Under the pieces are notes generated by a model that was not told where the DNA came from, did no database searches, and saw only the letters and a list, made by a program, of their open reading frames with translations. Below, piece by piece: positions 54,601 to 62,020 of a stretch of DNA of 64,000 bases (positions within the stretch are counted from its first letter, which is position 1; every line of letters begins with the position of its first letter). Source of the DNA: an uncultured Clostridia bacterium (GTDB lineage: Bacteria; Bacillota; Clostridia; Oscillospirales; Acutalibacteraceae); contig CANRIZ010000007.1 of the NCBI GenBank assembly GCA_947630835.1, positions 28,549 to 92,548 on the forward strand, written 5' to 3'. The position numbers and the translations under genes are program-made.

Positions 54601-54832
54601 CCTTCTTTATGTAATCCTTCATTTTTTCAAAAAGCTCGGGATAATACTCCTTCATAAGCTCATATCTGTACGAGCCTTCAAAAGAGAAGGTGTAGCTCGG
54701 ATATTTCTCGAAAAGCCTGAAATTTTGAGTAAGGGTATCGTAGAGGTATTTCTCTATAGTTTCCTCAAAATCCCAGCTCCAAACCGTGTCAAGATGAGCC
54801 GTGGCGACGGTGTAAATTTTTTTCTCAGCCAT
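51647..54832 (-). CDS. GH38 alpha-mannosidase
   Basis: 1,061 residues, normal for bacterial GH38. Zinc ligands in TAHLDTVWSWD (His13, Asp15), nucleophile Asp126 in IFLPDCFGFG, then IARHCNLLGFTTQKLAWG and the helical FIAHQFHDDIPGTS. Long C-terminal beta domains. It releases mannose from N-glycans or mannosides in the cytoplasm. Starts 11 bp after the zinc-ribbon gene. Confidence 0.9.
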   Translation of the reverse strand: MAEKKIYTVATAHLDTVWSWDFEETIEKYLYDTLTQNFRLFEKYPSYTFSFEGSYRYELMKEYYPELFEKMKDYIKKGRWHVCGSAFENGDVNIPSPEALIRNILIGNSYFEKEFGVRSKDIFLPDCFGFGFALPSIARHCNLLGFTTQKLAWGSAYKIPFDIGRWQGVDGEEIYASLNPHDYNFTFRKLRNWDFLLDKLKENEKYGLDCTYVFHGVGDRGGAPKEKSIKFTENEIKKNGESDIKIHSAYADEIFRDIDKSLTPRQKAMLPVWKNELVMTNHAVGGYTSRSVGKRWNRRCEELADLAERAGVIADYLGVCQYNRQSLTRSWKRFIAHQFHDDIPGTSCQRVYKRSWNDYALSANQFKNELEASVSSITELLDSSRCEGRAVCVFNPIEAARGGSVVLTLDGIKSKYVRVFDTEGNEARAQSERLPDGSTRIIFQPDMPSLGLKLYDIRESDIPCRVRSELKISENMLSNAKYTVRLNRNGDITSITDKSLGGRELLKEPVSLGLFRYTGSKDWPAWEMNYKQAAKQADYIPQAVKTEIVENGCARVAIKVTQKHGASSFSNIIALTSGGKYVEVYSEIEWQSLKTMAKNKFSFTCANEKASFDLGLGAIERGNMNETLFEVPAQKWADITDSDGSYGVSVISECKYGWDKFDDNTLRLTVLHTPERNYKIDSMQSFMDLGLNRYSFAIFSHAGKVGKQTQLACREFVAPLTAYEVKKHDGVLGSEYSFGSVSDNSVILRAMKKAENTDEIIVRLNEGANKQVEGFTLSLGEGIESANEIYASEEVIRPASVVNSKLVCSFKPYEIKSFALKLKKPASAEKASVSKPVIIDFDKKFITRQNEKGDFLLNVPYEITPAEINACGARFVIQKETGGAALANGQKIKLCGGKKLLILCASLRKDKELEFKLDGDVKKAKIYSAAERFARWDLYDFGETAYIKDGKLGWEATHAHSLSGKDIVAKSLCFYAAQIETDGYGELTLPVDGDVIILALSEVFESGARLVSEVFDKVENKRPFTFKLSEEELKNYKKQKKYRNLCDKGHFIRDNGRGADY

Positions 54833-54843
54833 AGGGATACTCC

Positions 54844-55461
54844 TTATGCGTTGATTTTTTTATTAACCGCAAAGTGAAGAAAATCGCATACAAGGTAAAT
54901 AAAAAGCGTTAAAAACCAGCCTGCGCCGGGTTTGCCGCCGAGCACGAACACAGCCGCCGATACGCACAAAAGAACCGCAAGGTTTACGGCGGAAAAAGCA
55001 ATATTCCTTTTAAGTCCGTTTTTGCCCGCGCTGAAAAGGCTTGCTATTATTTCGGCAAGCGAAAATAAAATTACAAAAACCATAACGAGAACCGAAAGCA
55101 AATACGCCGTGTTCTCCGTAAGAGAGCCCAACCCGAAACCGCCGCCGATAATTTCCTTAATCAGAGCAATAAGGCTTACGGTTTTGCCGTTTACATCAAA
55201 AAATTCAAGGCACATTGAACCGAGCGGCGTAAAAAACAGAACAAGCCTTATTATCTGAAGGGGCGAACCTATTGCCGAGGTTTTTATTAAATTTGAGAAG
55301 CGGTTGAACGCCTCGACCTCCGCCTGCGCCTTTTCGGCGTCCGCTTTCAGCCTTTCGTCAAGGTTGTAGTAGAGAATATTTGCGCCGCAGTTCGGACATT
55401 CCTGCTTTAAATATAAAGCGTTAAGCTTTTTGCCGCATTTAGGGCATTTGTTATCAAGCAT
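54844..55461 (-). CDS. Zinc-ribbon membrane protein
   Basis: 205 residues. N-terminal zinc ribbon CPKCGKKL / CPNCGANI, a charged helix and then four membrane segments. Overlaps the symporter gene by 8 bp. No defined function; perhaps an accessory to the transporter. Confidence 0.65.
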   Translation of the reverse strand: MLDNKCPKCGKKLNALYLKQECPNCGANILYYNLDERLKADAEKAQAEVEAFNRFSNLIKTSAIGSPLQIIRLVLFFTPLGSMCLEFFDVNGKTVSLIALIKEIIGGGFGLGSLTENTAYLLSVLVMVFVILFSLAEIIASLFSAGKNGLKRNIAFSAVNLAVLLCVSAAVFVLGGKPGAGWFLTLFIYLVCDFLHFAVNKKINA

Positions 55462-56917
55462 CGGCGTTACCTCCCGACATTTCGTTTGAAAGCTGTTCGT
55501 GGCGCAGCCTTAAGTCGTTTCTTATGTTTTCGAGCTTTTTGCCGGTCAGGTCGTACCAAATATACGGGATAAGGGATACAAGACCGAGAATGTGAGGGAT
55601 AAGCGTAAACAGAGCCCATATGTAAAGGTCGGTGTTTTCGCCCTTTACGGTTATCGTTTCGGCGCTGCCGGCAACCGTTTTAAACGAAAGACCTATAACG
55701 GGCAGTATCGCCGCACCTATTGAGGTTGAAACAGAACCCGTAAGCTTGCCGACAAAGGTTAGAACGGAGAACGAAACGCCCTCGTTCCTCTCGCCGGTTT
55801 TCCATTCCATATAGTCCACGGTATCGCCTATCATCTCGGTCGGAATAACCGAATTTACGGTATTGAAAAAGCTGAAAACAAGGTTTTGAAGCATAAGCAG
55901 CGGAATAACGACGTAGTAGTTTTTAAAGCTTTTAAAGCCTATAAGGAAAACAAGCGCGCCTACCGCAAGCCTGCAGAAGCCGTTTAAGAAAATAATCTGC
56001 CTGTTGTCAAACCTCGCTTTAAGCTTGGGGATAAGCAAATATGTAATGAAGCCCAAAATTGTTCCGGGCAGCGAGATTAACAGAGTAAGCGAGTTTAACT
56101 CTATAACCTCCGAATAGTAATAGGTCGAGAATACCCCCGCAATTCCGCTTAGAGAACCCAGAACGTTTGAAAGGATAATCATAAAAAGCGGCCTGTTCTT
56201 TACCATAAGCTTGAAGCCCTCGAGTACGCTCGGCTCTTTTACGGATTGCACGACTCTTTCCCTTGTGCAAATGCCGGCAAGCGAAAAAAGCCCCATACCG
56301 AGCGTTGCGGACACAACGGCCAACAGCAAAAATACCTGTGCAAGCGAAAGCCCTATAACGCCTTTGTTGCTTAAATCCATCAATACAACCAACAGCGTGG
56401 TGGAAAGCCCGCCTATAAGCCCTGTGGTAAATCTTGCCGAGGAAATAGCTCTTGTTCTGTCGGAAGGCGAGGGGCTTATTGCGGCGCTCATACCCCAAAA
56501 AGGTATATCGCCTATGGTGTAGAAAAATTCCCAAAGGAAATAGGAAACGTACATATATACTATTTTAACCGCCGTGGTTTTTACATCCTGCAATATTACG
56601 GGCCCCGCAAACAGCAGTATTGTAAATATTGAAAGCGGAAGCGGAACAAAAATCAGGTAAGGACGAAGCTTTCCGTATCTTGTCCTTGTTTTGTCAACCA
56701 CCGCGCCCATAAGAGGGTCGTTTACGGTATCCCAAATGCCGAGCACAAGTATCATGAAGGATACCGCCGCTTCCGGCAGACCGAAAACCTTTGTAAAAAA
56801 CAGCAGCATATACCCTCCGGCAACCATATTGTAACCGAAGTTTTGCCCGGCGCATGCAAGTCCGTATGCGACATTTTCCTTTATGCCCACATAACGGATT
56901 TCTTTTTCGTCGCTCAT
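55454..56917 (-). CDS. GPH-family sugar:cation symporter (MFS)
   Basis: ATG 56917 is 5 bp after AGGTGA; GTG 56926 is a possible longer start. 487 residues with 12 membrane helices. Glycoside-pentoside-hexuronide signature: NDPLMGAVVDKTRTRYGKLRPYL and TFVGKLTGSVSTSIGA. It is the only sugar importer in this operon, so it probably brings in the oligosaccharides that the GH38, GH43 and GH31 enzymes cut. Confidence 0.85.
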   Translation of the reverse strand: MSDEKEIRYVGIKENVAYGLACAGQNFGYNMVAGGYMLLFFTKVFGLPEAAVSFMILVLGIWDTVNDPLMGAVVDKTRTRYGKLRPYLIFVPLPLSIFTILLFAGPVILQDVKTTAVKIVYMYVSYFLWEFFYTIGDIPFWGMSAAISPSPSDRTRAISSARFTTGLIGGLSTTLLVVLMDLSNKGVIGLSLAQVFLLLAVVSATLGMGLFSLAGICTRERVVQSVKEPSVLEGFKLMVKNRPLFMIILSNVLGSLSGIAGVFSTYYYSEVIELNSLTLLISLPGTILGFITYLLIPKLKARFDNRQIIFLNGFCRLAVGALVFLIGFKSFKNYYVVIPLLMLQNLVFSFFNTVNSVIPTEMIGDTVDYMEWKTGERNEGVSFSVLTFVGKLTGSVSTSIGAAILPVIGLSFKTVAGSAETITVKGENTDLYIWALFTLIPHILGLVSLIPYIWYDLTGKKLENIRNDLRLRHEQLSNEMSGGNADA

Positions 56918-56938
56918 ACCCGTCACCTGTCCTTTGGC

Positions 56939-58303
56939 TTATTTCCATTCGCCCGTGTATTTTTGGTTAAGATTTATGTATTTATCCGTAAGCTCGCACG
57001 CCAAAGAGTAGGAATTTACAAGCGGGTGAAGCGTCAGAGCCTCCGTCGCCGCCTGCCTGCTTCTTTCTCTTATAGCCTTTGAAGCGAGGCGTTCGTACGT
57101 TTTAACGCGCCTTATAATTTCAAGGTTTTGCTCGTCGACCGCGCCGAATTTATGCGCTTTGCAGCCGTCCTTTGAAACGTCGCAGCTTACCTCTATAACG
57201 TCGTCGTCCCGAAGCCCGTCGACCGCGCCGTTGTTGGGTATGCACATTATCATGGTACCCTTGGTGCCGCTTTGGGCGTTCTTTATGTATTCGAGCGCAA
57301 CCCCGGCATAGCCGCCGTCGTCCTCGCCGTATATGTCAAAATGCCAAGCGGAGTTTTTCTTTATACCCGTTTCCTCCGCCATATAATTGCTTTCTCTGAT
57401 ACCGTACCATTTGCAGAAAATATTTAAGCAGGCGTCAAAATCGTTTTCAATATCCCTTTTTGAAAGCTCCGCAAGCATATTTTTATTGACCTCGCATATC
57501 AGCTCGCCCCTGGTTTTCGGGCTTTTTAAAATGTTTTCCACAGCCTTTTCACGGTAATAAAAATAGTACAGATATTCGTTCAATATACATTTTCGCTCTC
57601 TGAGCAGCCTTTTTTCAAAGTAACGCATATCGGTCTTTTTGTACGCTTCGTCGTTTTCTATAAGCTCCGGCAGGATTTCTTTACCGCACAGCTTAATGCT
57701 GTTGAAATATGAAAGATGATTCAGCCCGTAACATTCGCCGGTTATGTTTTCGGGGCTTGCGTTATAGAGCCTTGCGAAGCTTCTGAGCATTCCCGACGGC
57801 GCGTCGCAGATTCCGAAGGTAAAATCATATCCCATATCCCGGAGTGCCTGTGATACAACGCCCGCAGGGTTTGTAAAGTTAAATACCTTTACACAAGGAT
57901 TGGAATATTTTTTGATGATTTCGCAGTATTCTTTTAACGCAGGTATGCTCCGCATAGCAAAGGAAAATCCAGCCGCTCCCGTGGTTTCCTGACCGAGAAG
58001 TCCCAAGTCGAGCGCAATTCTTTCGTCGCGCACCCTCATTTCGTCCTCGCCGACGCGAATCGTAGTAATAACGTAGTCCGCGCCGCTTAATGCGGCTATG
58101 GGGTCGCTCGTTAAAACAAATTTAAGTTCGGGATTTAGCCTTAGGGCAACCTGCTGCGCCATTTTTCCGTAAATATTCAATTTGGTTTCGTTTATGTCCT
58201 GAAAAACCAATTCGTCAATGCCCAGCGCCCTCGATTTTTGAGCTATGCTTTTGGCAAGGAACATAGAGCGCACTCCGCCCCCGCCTATAACCGTGATTTT
58301 AAT
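56939..58303 (-). CDS. GH4 family NAD-dependent glycosidase, apparent AUU start
   Basis: The first usable ATG (58264) or GTG (58273) would remove the N-terminal strand and dinucleotide loop KITVIGGGGVRS, which is present in frame upstream. In that stretch there is no ATG, GTG or TTG before an in-frame stop; ATT at 58303, with GGGGTG 5 bp before it, is the likely start. 454 residues. NAD loop, metal-binding Cys in GICDAPSGM, GLNHLSYF and FTNPAGVV resemble 6-phospho-beta-glucosidase-type GH4. It needs NAD and a divalent metal. Function toward phosphorylated or free sugars is open. Confidence 0.8.
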   Translation of the reverse strand: MKITVIGGGGVRSMFLAKSIAQKSRALGIDELVFQDINETKLNIYGKMAQQVALRLNPELKFVLTSDPIAALSGADYVITTIRVGEDEMRVRDERIALDLGLLGQETTGAAGFSFAMRSIPALKEYCEIIKKYSNPCVKVFNFTNPAGVVSQALRDMGYDFTFGICDAPSGMLRSFARLYNASPENITGECYGLNHLSYFNSIKLCGKEILPELIENDEAYKKTDMRYFEKRLLRERKCILNEYLYYFYYREKAVENILKSPKTRGELICEVNKNMLAELSKRDIENDFDACLNIFCKWYGIRESNYMAEETGIKKNSAWHFDIYGEDDGGYAGVALEYIKNAQSGTKGTMIMCIPNNGAVDGLRDDDVIEVSCDVSKDGCKAHKFGAVDEQNLEIIRRVKTYERLASKAIRERSRQAATEALTLHPLVNSYSLACELTDKYINLNQKYTGEWK

Positions 58304-58325
58304 GTTAACACCCCGTTTTTGTATG

Positions 58326-59345
58326 TCATTTTAAAAAATAGGCGTTTGAATAAGCCTTGTAACCGAACAAATCCGTTACGGTTATTCTGAAAAATTTTTC
58401 GTTTTTTCTCACTTTGAACTTTGCTTCGTTTATGCTTTGCGAGCAGGCGGCGTTTTTCATTTGACAGTCGCGCGAGCAGGGAATGTACGAAATGCTCCGA
58501 ACGTCGCTTGTTTTAACGCTCAACTCGTTGTTTTCAAGTATAATGCTTTTTATTTCGGGTCCGGTGTGCATGTAAGTTCCGGTGGAGGAATAAAACATAC
58601 CGTCCTTAAGCGCTTTGATTACGTCGCCGTATTTTAACGATTCGGAGGCTATCATAATATAACCGCCGTAGGAGTCGCAGTCGGGCGAGGAATCGGGGAA
58701 AACGTTATGGTTGTCGTCCGTGGAAATGCAGTAAAGCCTTCCGCCGGTTCTGAGCATATCGTCGTAAGCGTGGCCGTTATCGTCGTCATATCCGCATACC
58801 GCGCAGCCGTAGTTCGTAATTTCCATGGCGTTTGCGCCGGCGCATCTTATGTATTCGGGATAGCTTTCAAGACTCCAGGTAGGGTGGTTGTAGGTAACGA
58901 AAAAGCCGTGCTTTTGACCTGTTTTAATCAATCTTTTGATACCCCTGTCCGTGTATTTCCTGTAAAGCATGCTCTCTTTTTTGTTTATTTTAACATATTT
59001 GCTGTTTTTTTTGGCATTGCCCCAAAGGTATGTCGGGCTGAAACAGACCTGCTCGTTCGTATTTTCGCTTTCCGCAATAAAGCAAAGGTGGCAGGTTTTC
59101 CCCGAAAACCCGCTTGCCTCTATTTCATAGCCGTTAAGCATAAGAAAATCACCGCCGCTTAAATCCCCGTGCGGAATGAAAACCTCATGGTCGGTTATCG
59201 CAAGTATGCTGTAGCCGTGAGCCTTGTAATCCTCTTTTAACTGCCGAGGCGTTTTCTTCCCGTCCGAGATTGTTGAATGGCAGTGCAAATTTGCCTTGTA
59301 ATATTTCAGATTTTCGTTCTCCTGCGGAAGTAAAATTTTTTTCAA
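58326..59345 (-). CDS. PHP-domain phosphoesterase-like protein
   Basis: 339 residues, TTG start after GGAGGG. PHP metal motifs: NLHCHSTISDG, ITDHEVF, NHPTW and STDDNH. The C-terminal part is a small beta domain. Leader gene of the 12-kb glycan operon; substrate unknown. Confidence 0.8.
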   Translation of the reverse strand: MKKILLPQENENLKYYKANLHCHSTISDGKKTPRQLKEDYKAHGYSILAITDHEVFIPHGDLSGGDFLMLNGYEIEASGFSGKTCHLCFIAESENTNEQVCFSPTYLWGNAKKNSKYVKINKKESMLYRKYTDRGIKRLIKTGQKHGFFVTYNHPTWSLESYPEYIRCAGANAMEITNYGCAVCGYDDDNGHAYDDMLRTGGRLYCISTDDNHNVFPDSSPDCDSYGGYIMIASESLKYGDVIKALKDGMFYSSTGTYMHTGPEIKSIILENNELSVKTSDVRSISYIPCSRDCQMKNAACSQSINEAKFKVRKNEKFFRITVTDLFGYKAYSNAYFLK

Positions 59346-59382
59346 ATCTATCCCTCCGATACTGAGGATACGTTACAAAACA

Positions 59383-59411
59383 ATTCTATCAAAATTTTAA
59401 CTTGCGGTCAA
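59383..59411 (-). promoter_or_regulatory. Promoter of the leftward glycan operon
   Basis: TTGACC (59406-59411), 17-bp spacer, TAGAAT (59383-59388) on the minus strand, 38 bp before the PHP gene start. Eight genes with short gaps follow it. Confidence 0.75.
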
Positions 59412-59444
59412 TTCGGCATAATACATAATTTAGAAATTGATTTA

Positions 59445-59473
59445 TTGTAAAAAAAGTAGGTATATGTTATTAT
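59445..59473 (+). promoter_or_regulatory. Promoter of the PI-PLC operon
   Basis: TTGTAA (59445-59450), 17-bp spacer, TATTAT (59468-59473), 32 bp before the ATG. Divergent from the glycan operon promoter 34 bp away. Confidence 0.7.
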
Positions 59474-59504
59474 ATATCATATTAAAAAGTAAAGGGGCGG
59501 CAAA

Positions 59505-60404
59505 ATGATTTACACAAGCTGGATGTCATTTATCAAAAATTCCGCAAAGCTTAACGAAACGGTCATTCCGGGCGCTCACAACGCCGGAAGCTACTCTATG
59601 AAAAAGCTTGCAAAATGCCAGTCGGACGGCTTGAAAACCCAGTTTGAATACGGCGTAAGGCAGTTTTGTTTAAGACTGAGCGAGTCTAAGCGGGGCGAAA
59701 TTTACCTTGCCCACGGCGTCACAAAGGGAGATCTCTTTGAAAACGCCCTTAAAAGCATTAAAAGCGTTTTGGATTTATATCCGGGCGAATTTCTTTTGCT
59801 TGACATTAGGGAATATCAGCCCCAGCGGTTCGGGCCTATAATGCTTAAATACAGGGCTGACCCCGACAAGGTGAACGCTTTGCTTGAAAAGTATATCGAG
59901 CCTTCAAAATACGCCTTCTGCGACTTTGAAAATATTGGCGACGTCACCCTCGGCGATATAAGAAATTCGGGCAAAAGATATATTTTGATAAATGAGGCGC
60001 AAAGCTATAAATTCAGCAAAAATTGCAGGCAGATTTTGCCCTGGGATAAAAAAATCAACGGTATGAAGGCGGAAAATTTCAAAAACCACGCAACGGATTT
60101 TTTCGAAACCTGCCATACGGACGGGCTGTATTGGTTCCAAACCCAGCAGACGCCGAATCTTTCAACCGAGATAGGAGTAACGCCGCCCAAAGAGCTTGAT
60201 ACCGAGCTTCGTCCGTACTTCGGCGAAATAATCGGCAGAATTGCGCGCACTCCGGAATATCTTAAACAGGCGAATATCATAGCGGGCGATTTTATGACCG
60301 AGGACTATATGAAAAGCGAATTGATTTTGCGCTTAAACCTTTTGAAAAATACGGTAAAGCGGGAGCTTAGGGACGAATTTTCGGAGGGGCTTAAATGGAA
60401 CTGA
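59505..60404 (+). CDS. PI-PLC X-domain-like protein without signal peptide
   Basis: 299 residues. PI-PLC X features: IPGAHNAGSYS with His25, QFEYGVRQFCLRLSE, and His70 in YLAHG; later LLLDIREYQ. The two active-site His are conserved. No signal peptide or anchor, unlike secreted bacterial PI-PLCs, so the substrate is likely an intracellular phosphodiester. The last 10 bases overlap the MBL gene. Confidence 0.75.
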   Translation: MIYTSWMSFIKNSAKLNETVIPGAHNAGSYSMKKLAKCQSDGLKTQFEYGVRQFCLRLSESKRGEIYLAHGVTKGDLFENALKSIKSVLDLYPGEFLLLDIREYQPQRFGPIMLKYRADPDKVNALLEKYIEPSKYAFCDFENIGDVTLGDIRNSGKRYILINEAQSYKFSKNCRQILPWDKKINGMKAENFKNHATDFFETCHTDGLYWFQTQQTPNLSTEIGVTPPKELDTELRPYFGEIIGRIARTPEYLKQANIIAGDFMTEDYMKSELILRLNLLKNTVKRELRDEFSEGLKWN

Positions 60405-61084
60405 CGGTTTTGGGCAAATACGGCCCGTATCCGAGTAAGTCAACGGGCTGTACAAGCGGATACCTTGTTAAAAACAAGGGTGATTTGCTTGTGATGGATA
60501 TGGGAAGCGGAACGCTTGCAAGGCTTATGGCGCTTACCGATATAAGAGAGGTTCGGCATATATTTATATCGCACCTCCACTATGACCACACAAGCGACCT
60601 TCTGCCGTTTCGCTATCTTTTGGAGGAGCTTAATCACAGCGTTAATATCTATACCCACAGGGAGGATACGGCTTGGTACAGGCTGCTGTTTTCGCATCCC
60701 GCTTTCAAAGTGACGGATATTGACGAAAATACCGAAATAAAGGCGGGCAGTATGACCTTGTCGTTTTTGCCTATGGAGCATGCTGTAAGGGATTACGCGA
60801 TAATCGTAAAAGGAGAAAAAACGCTTTCCTATACGGGCGACGCCGTGTATAACGACAATGTTTTAAAATGCCTTAAAATCAGCGATACGCTTTTGGCGGA
60901 TTGCTCCAAGCCCGAGGATTTCAAAGGCCCTCATATGACGGTACGACAGGCAAGGGAGCTTGGCAAAAACGGCGGCGCGAAGATAATAGCAACGCATCTT
61001 TCCCCCGATTTCGACCCTTCTTCTGAATTTAAGGATTTTAAAAACATAACCGTGGCGGAAGAATTAAAAACATATACAATTTAA
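60395..61084 (+). CDS. MBL-fold metallohydrolase (RNase Z-like)
   Basis: 229 residues. HxHxDH motif in ISHLHYDHTSDL, Asp in YTGDAVY, His in MEHAVRDYA and TH near the end. Resembles RNase Z/ PhnP-like phosphodiesterases but lacks the long exosite arm of tRNase Z. Coupled to the PI-PLC-like gene by overlap. Confidence 0.8.
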   Translation: MELTVLGKYGPYPSKSTGCTSGYLVKNKGDLLVMDMGSGTLARLMALTDIREVRHIFISHLHYDHTSDLLPFRYLLEELNHSVNIYTHREDTAWYRLLFSHPAFKVTDIDENTEIKAGSMTLSFLPMEHAVRDYAIIVKGEKTLSYTGDAVYNDNVLKCLKISDTLLADCSKPEDFKGPHMTVRQARELGKNGGAKIIATHLSPDFDPSSEFKDFKNITVAEELKTYTI

Positions 61085-61103
61085 GGTAAGGGAGCAAAGC
61101 TTT

Positions 61104-62003
61104 ATGGAGCATTATGAAAGTATTATTATAGGTCACATTTCGCTTGACAACAATATAGACTGCCAAGGCAACGGCGCTTTTGTATGCGGCGGCGCGGTGC
61201 TGTATTCCTCCGCCTGCGCCCATGCGCTCGGTCACAGGGTTGCGGCGGTTACAAAGCTTGCAAAAAAGGATTATTCAAGGCTCGAAGAATTTACCATAGA
61301 CCCAAAGGACGTCTATGCCGTCGAGTGCGAAAATTCAACAACGATGAAAAACGTCTACCTGACTCCCGATAAGGAGAGAAGAAATACAAAGTGCCTTTCG
61401 TTCGGCGACGCTTTCACGCTTTCGGATATACCCACTAATATCAGCGGGGATATTTATCATTTTGCGGGGCTTATTTACGGCGATTTTCCAAACGAAATGA
61501 TAAAAAAGTGCGCCGAAAGAGGAAAGGTTGCGCTCGACGTTCAGGCTTGCCTGCGCCGTGGCGACAAAACGAGCGGAGAGATGTTTTTTGAGGATTGGGA
61601 AAGCAAATACGAAATGCTCCCCTACATAGATTTTCTTAAAACGGACGCGGCGGAGGCGGAGATAATGACCGGTACCGACGACAGATACGCCGCGGCAAAA
61701 AAATTATACGAGTGGGGCGCAAAGGAAGTTGTTATTACGCATAATACCGAGGTTTTGGCTTATAATGGAGGGGAAATTTACACCTGTCCCATAAGGGCGA
61801 GAAATTTGAGCGGCAGAACGGGCAGGGGAGATACGACCTTTGCCGCATATATGACGGAAAGGCTCAATTCCGATATAAAAACGGCTCTGCTTTATTCTGC
61901 GGCGGCGGTTTCGCTAAAAATGGAAACGCCCGGGCCTCTTAAAGCGGAAAGGAAGGACGTAGACAATTACATTAAAGAATTTTACGGCGATTACGCCAAA
62001 TAA
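61104..62003 (+). CDS. PfkB-family carbohydrate kinase
   Basis: 299 residues. GGAVLYSSACAHALG near the N-terminus and the catalytic GRTGRGDTTFAAY (base Asp) near the C-terminus are PfkB hallmarks. The substrate pocket is unassigned; sugar, nucleoside or inositol-like polyol are all possible. The neighbouring phosphodiesterase-like genes suggest a phosphoryl sugar or polyol pathway. Confidence 0.8.
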   Translation: MEHYESIIIGHISLDNNIDCQGNGAFVCGGAVLYSSACAHALGHRVAAVTKLAKKDYSRLEEFTIDPKDVYAVECENSTTMKNVYLTPDKERRNTKCLSFGDAFTLSDIPTNISGDIYHFAGLIYGDFPNEMIKKCAERGKVALDVQACLRRGDKTSGEMFFEDWESKYEMLPYIDFLKTDAAEAEIMTGTDDRYAAAKKLYEWGAKEVVITHNTEVLAYNGGEIYTCPIRARNLSGRTGRGDTTFAAYMTERLNSDIKTALLYSAAAVSLKMETPGPLKAERKDVDNYIKEFYGDYAK

Positions 62004-62020
62004 GAACGGAAGGCGATAAA

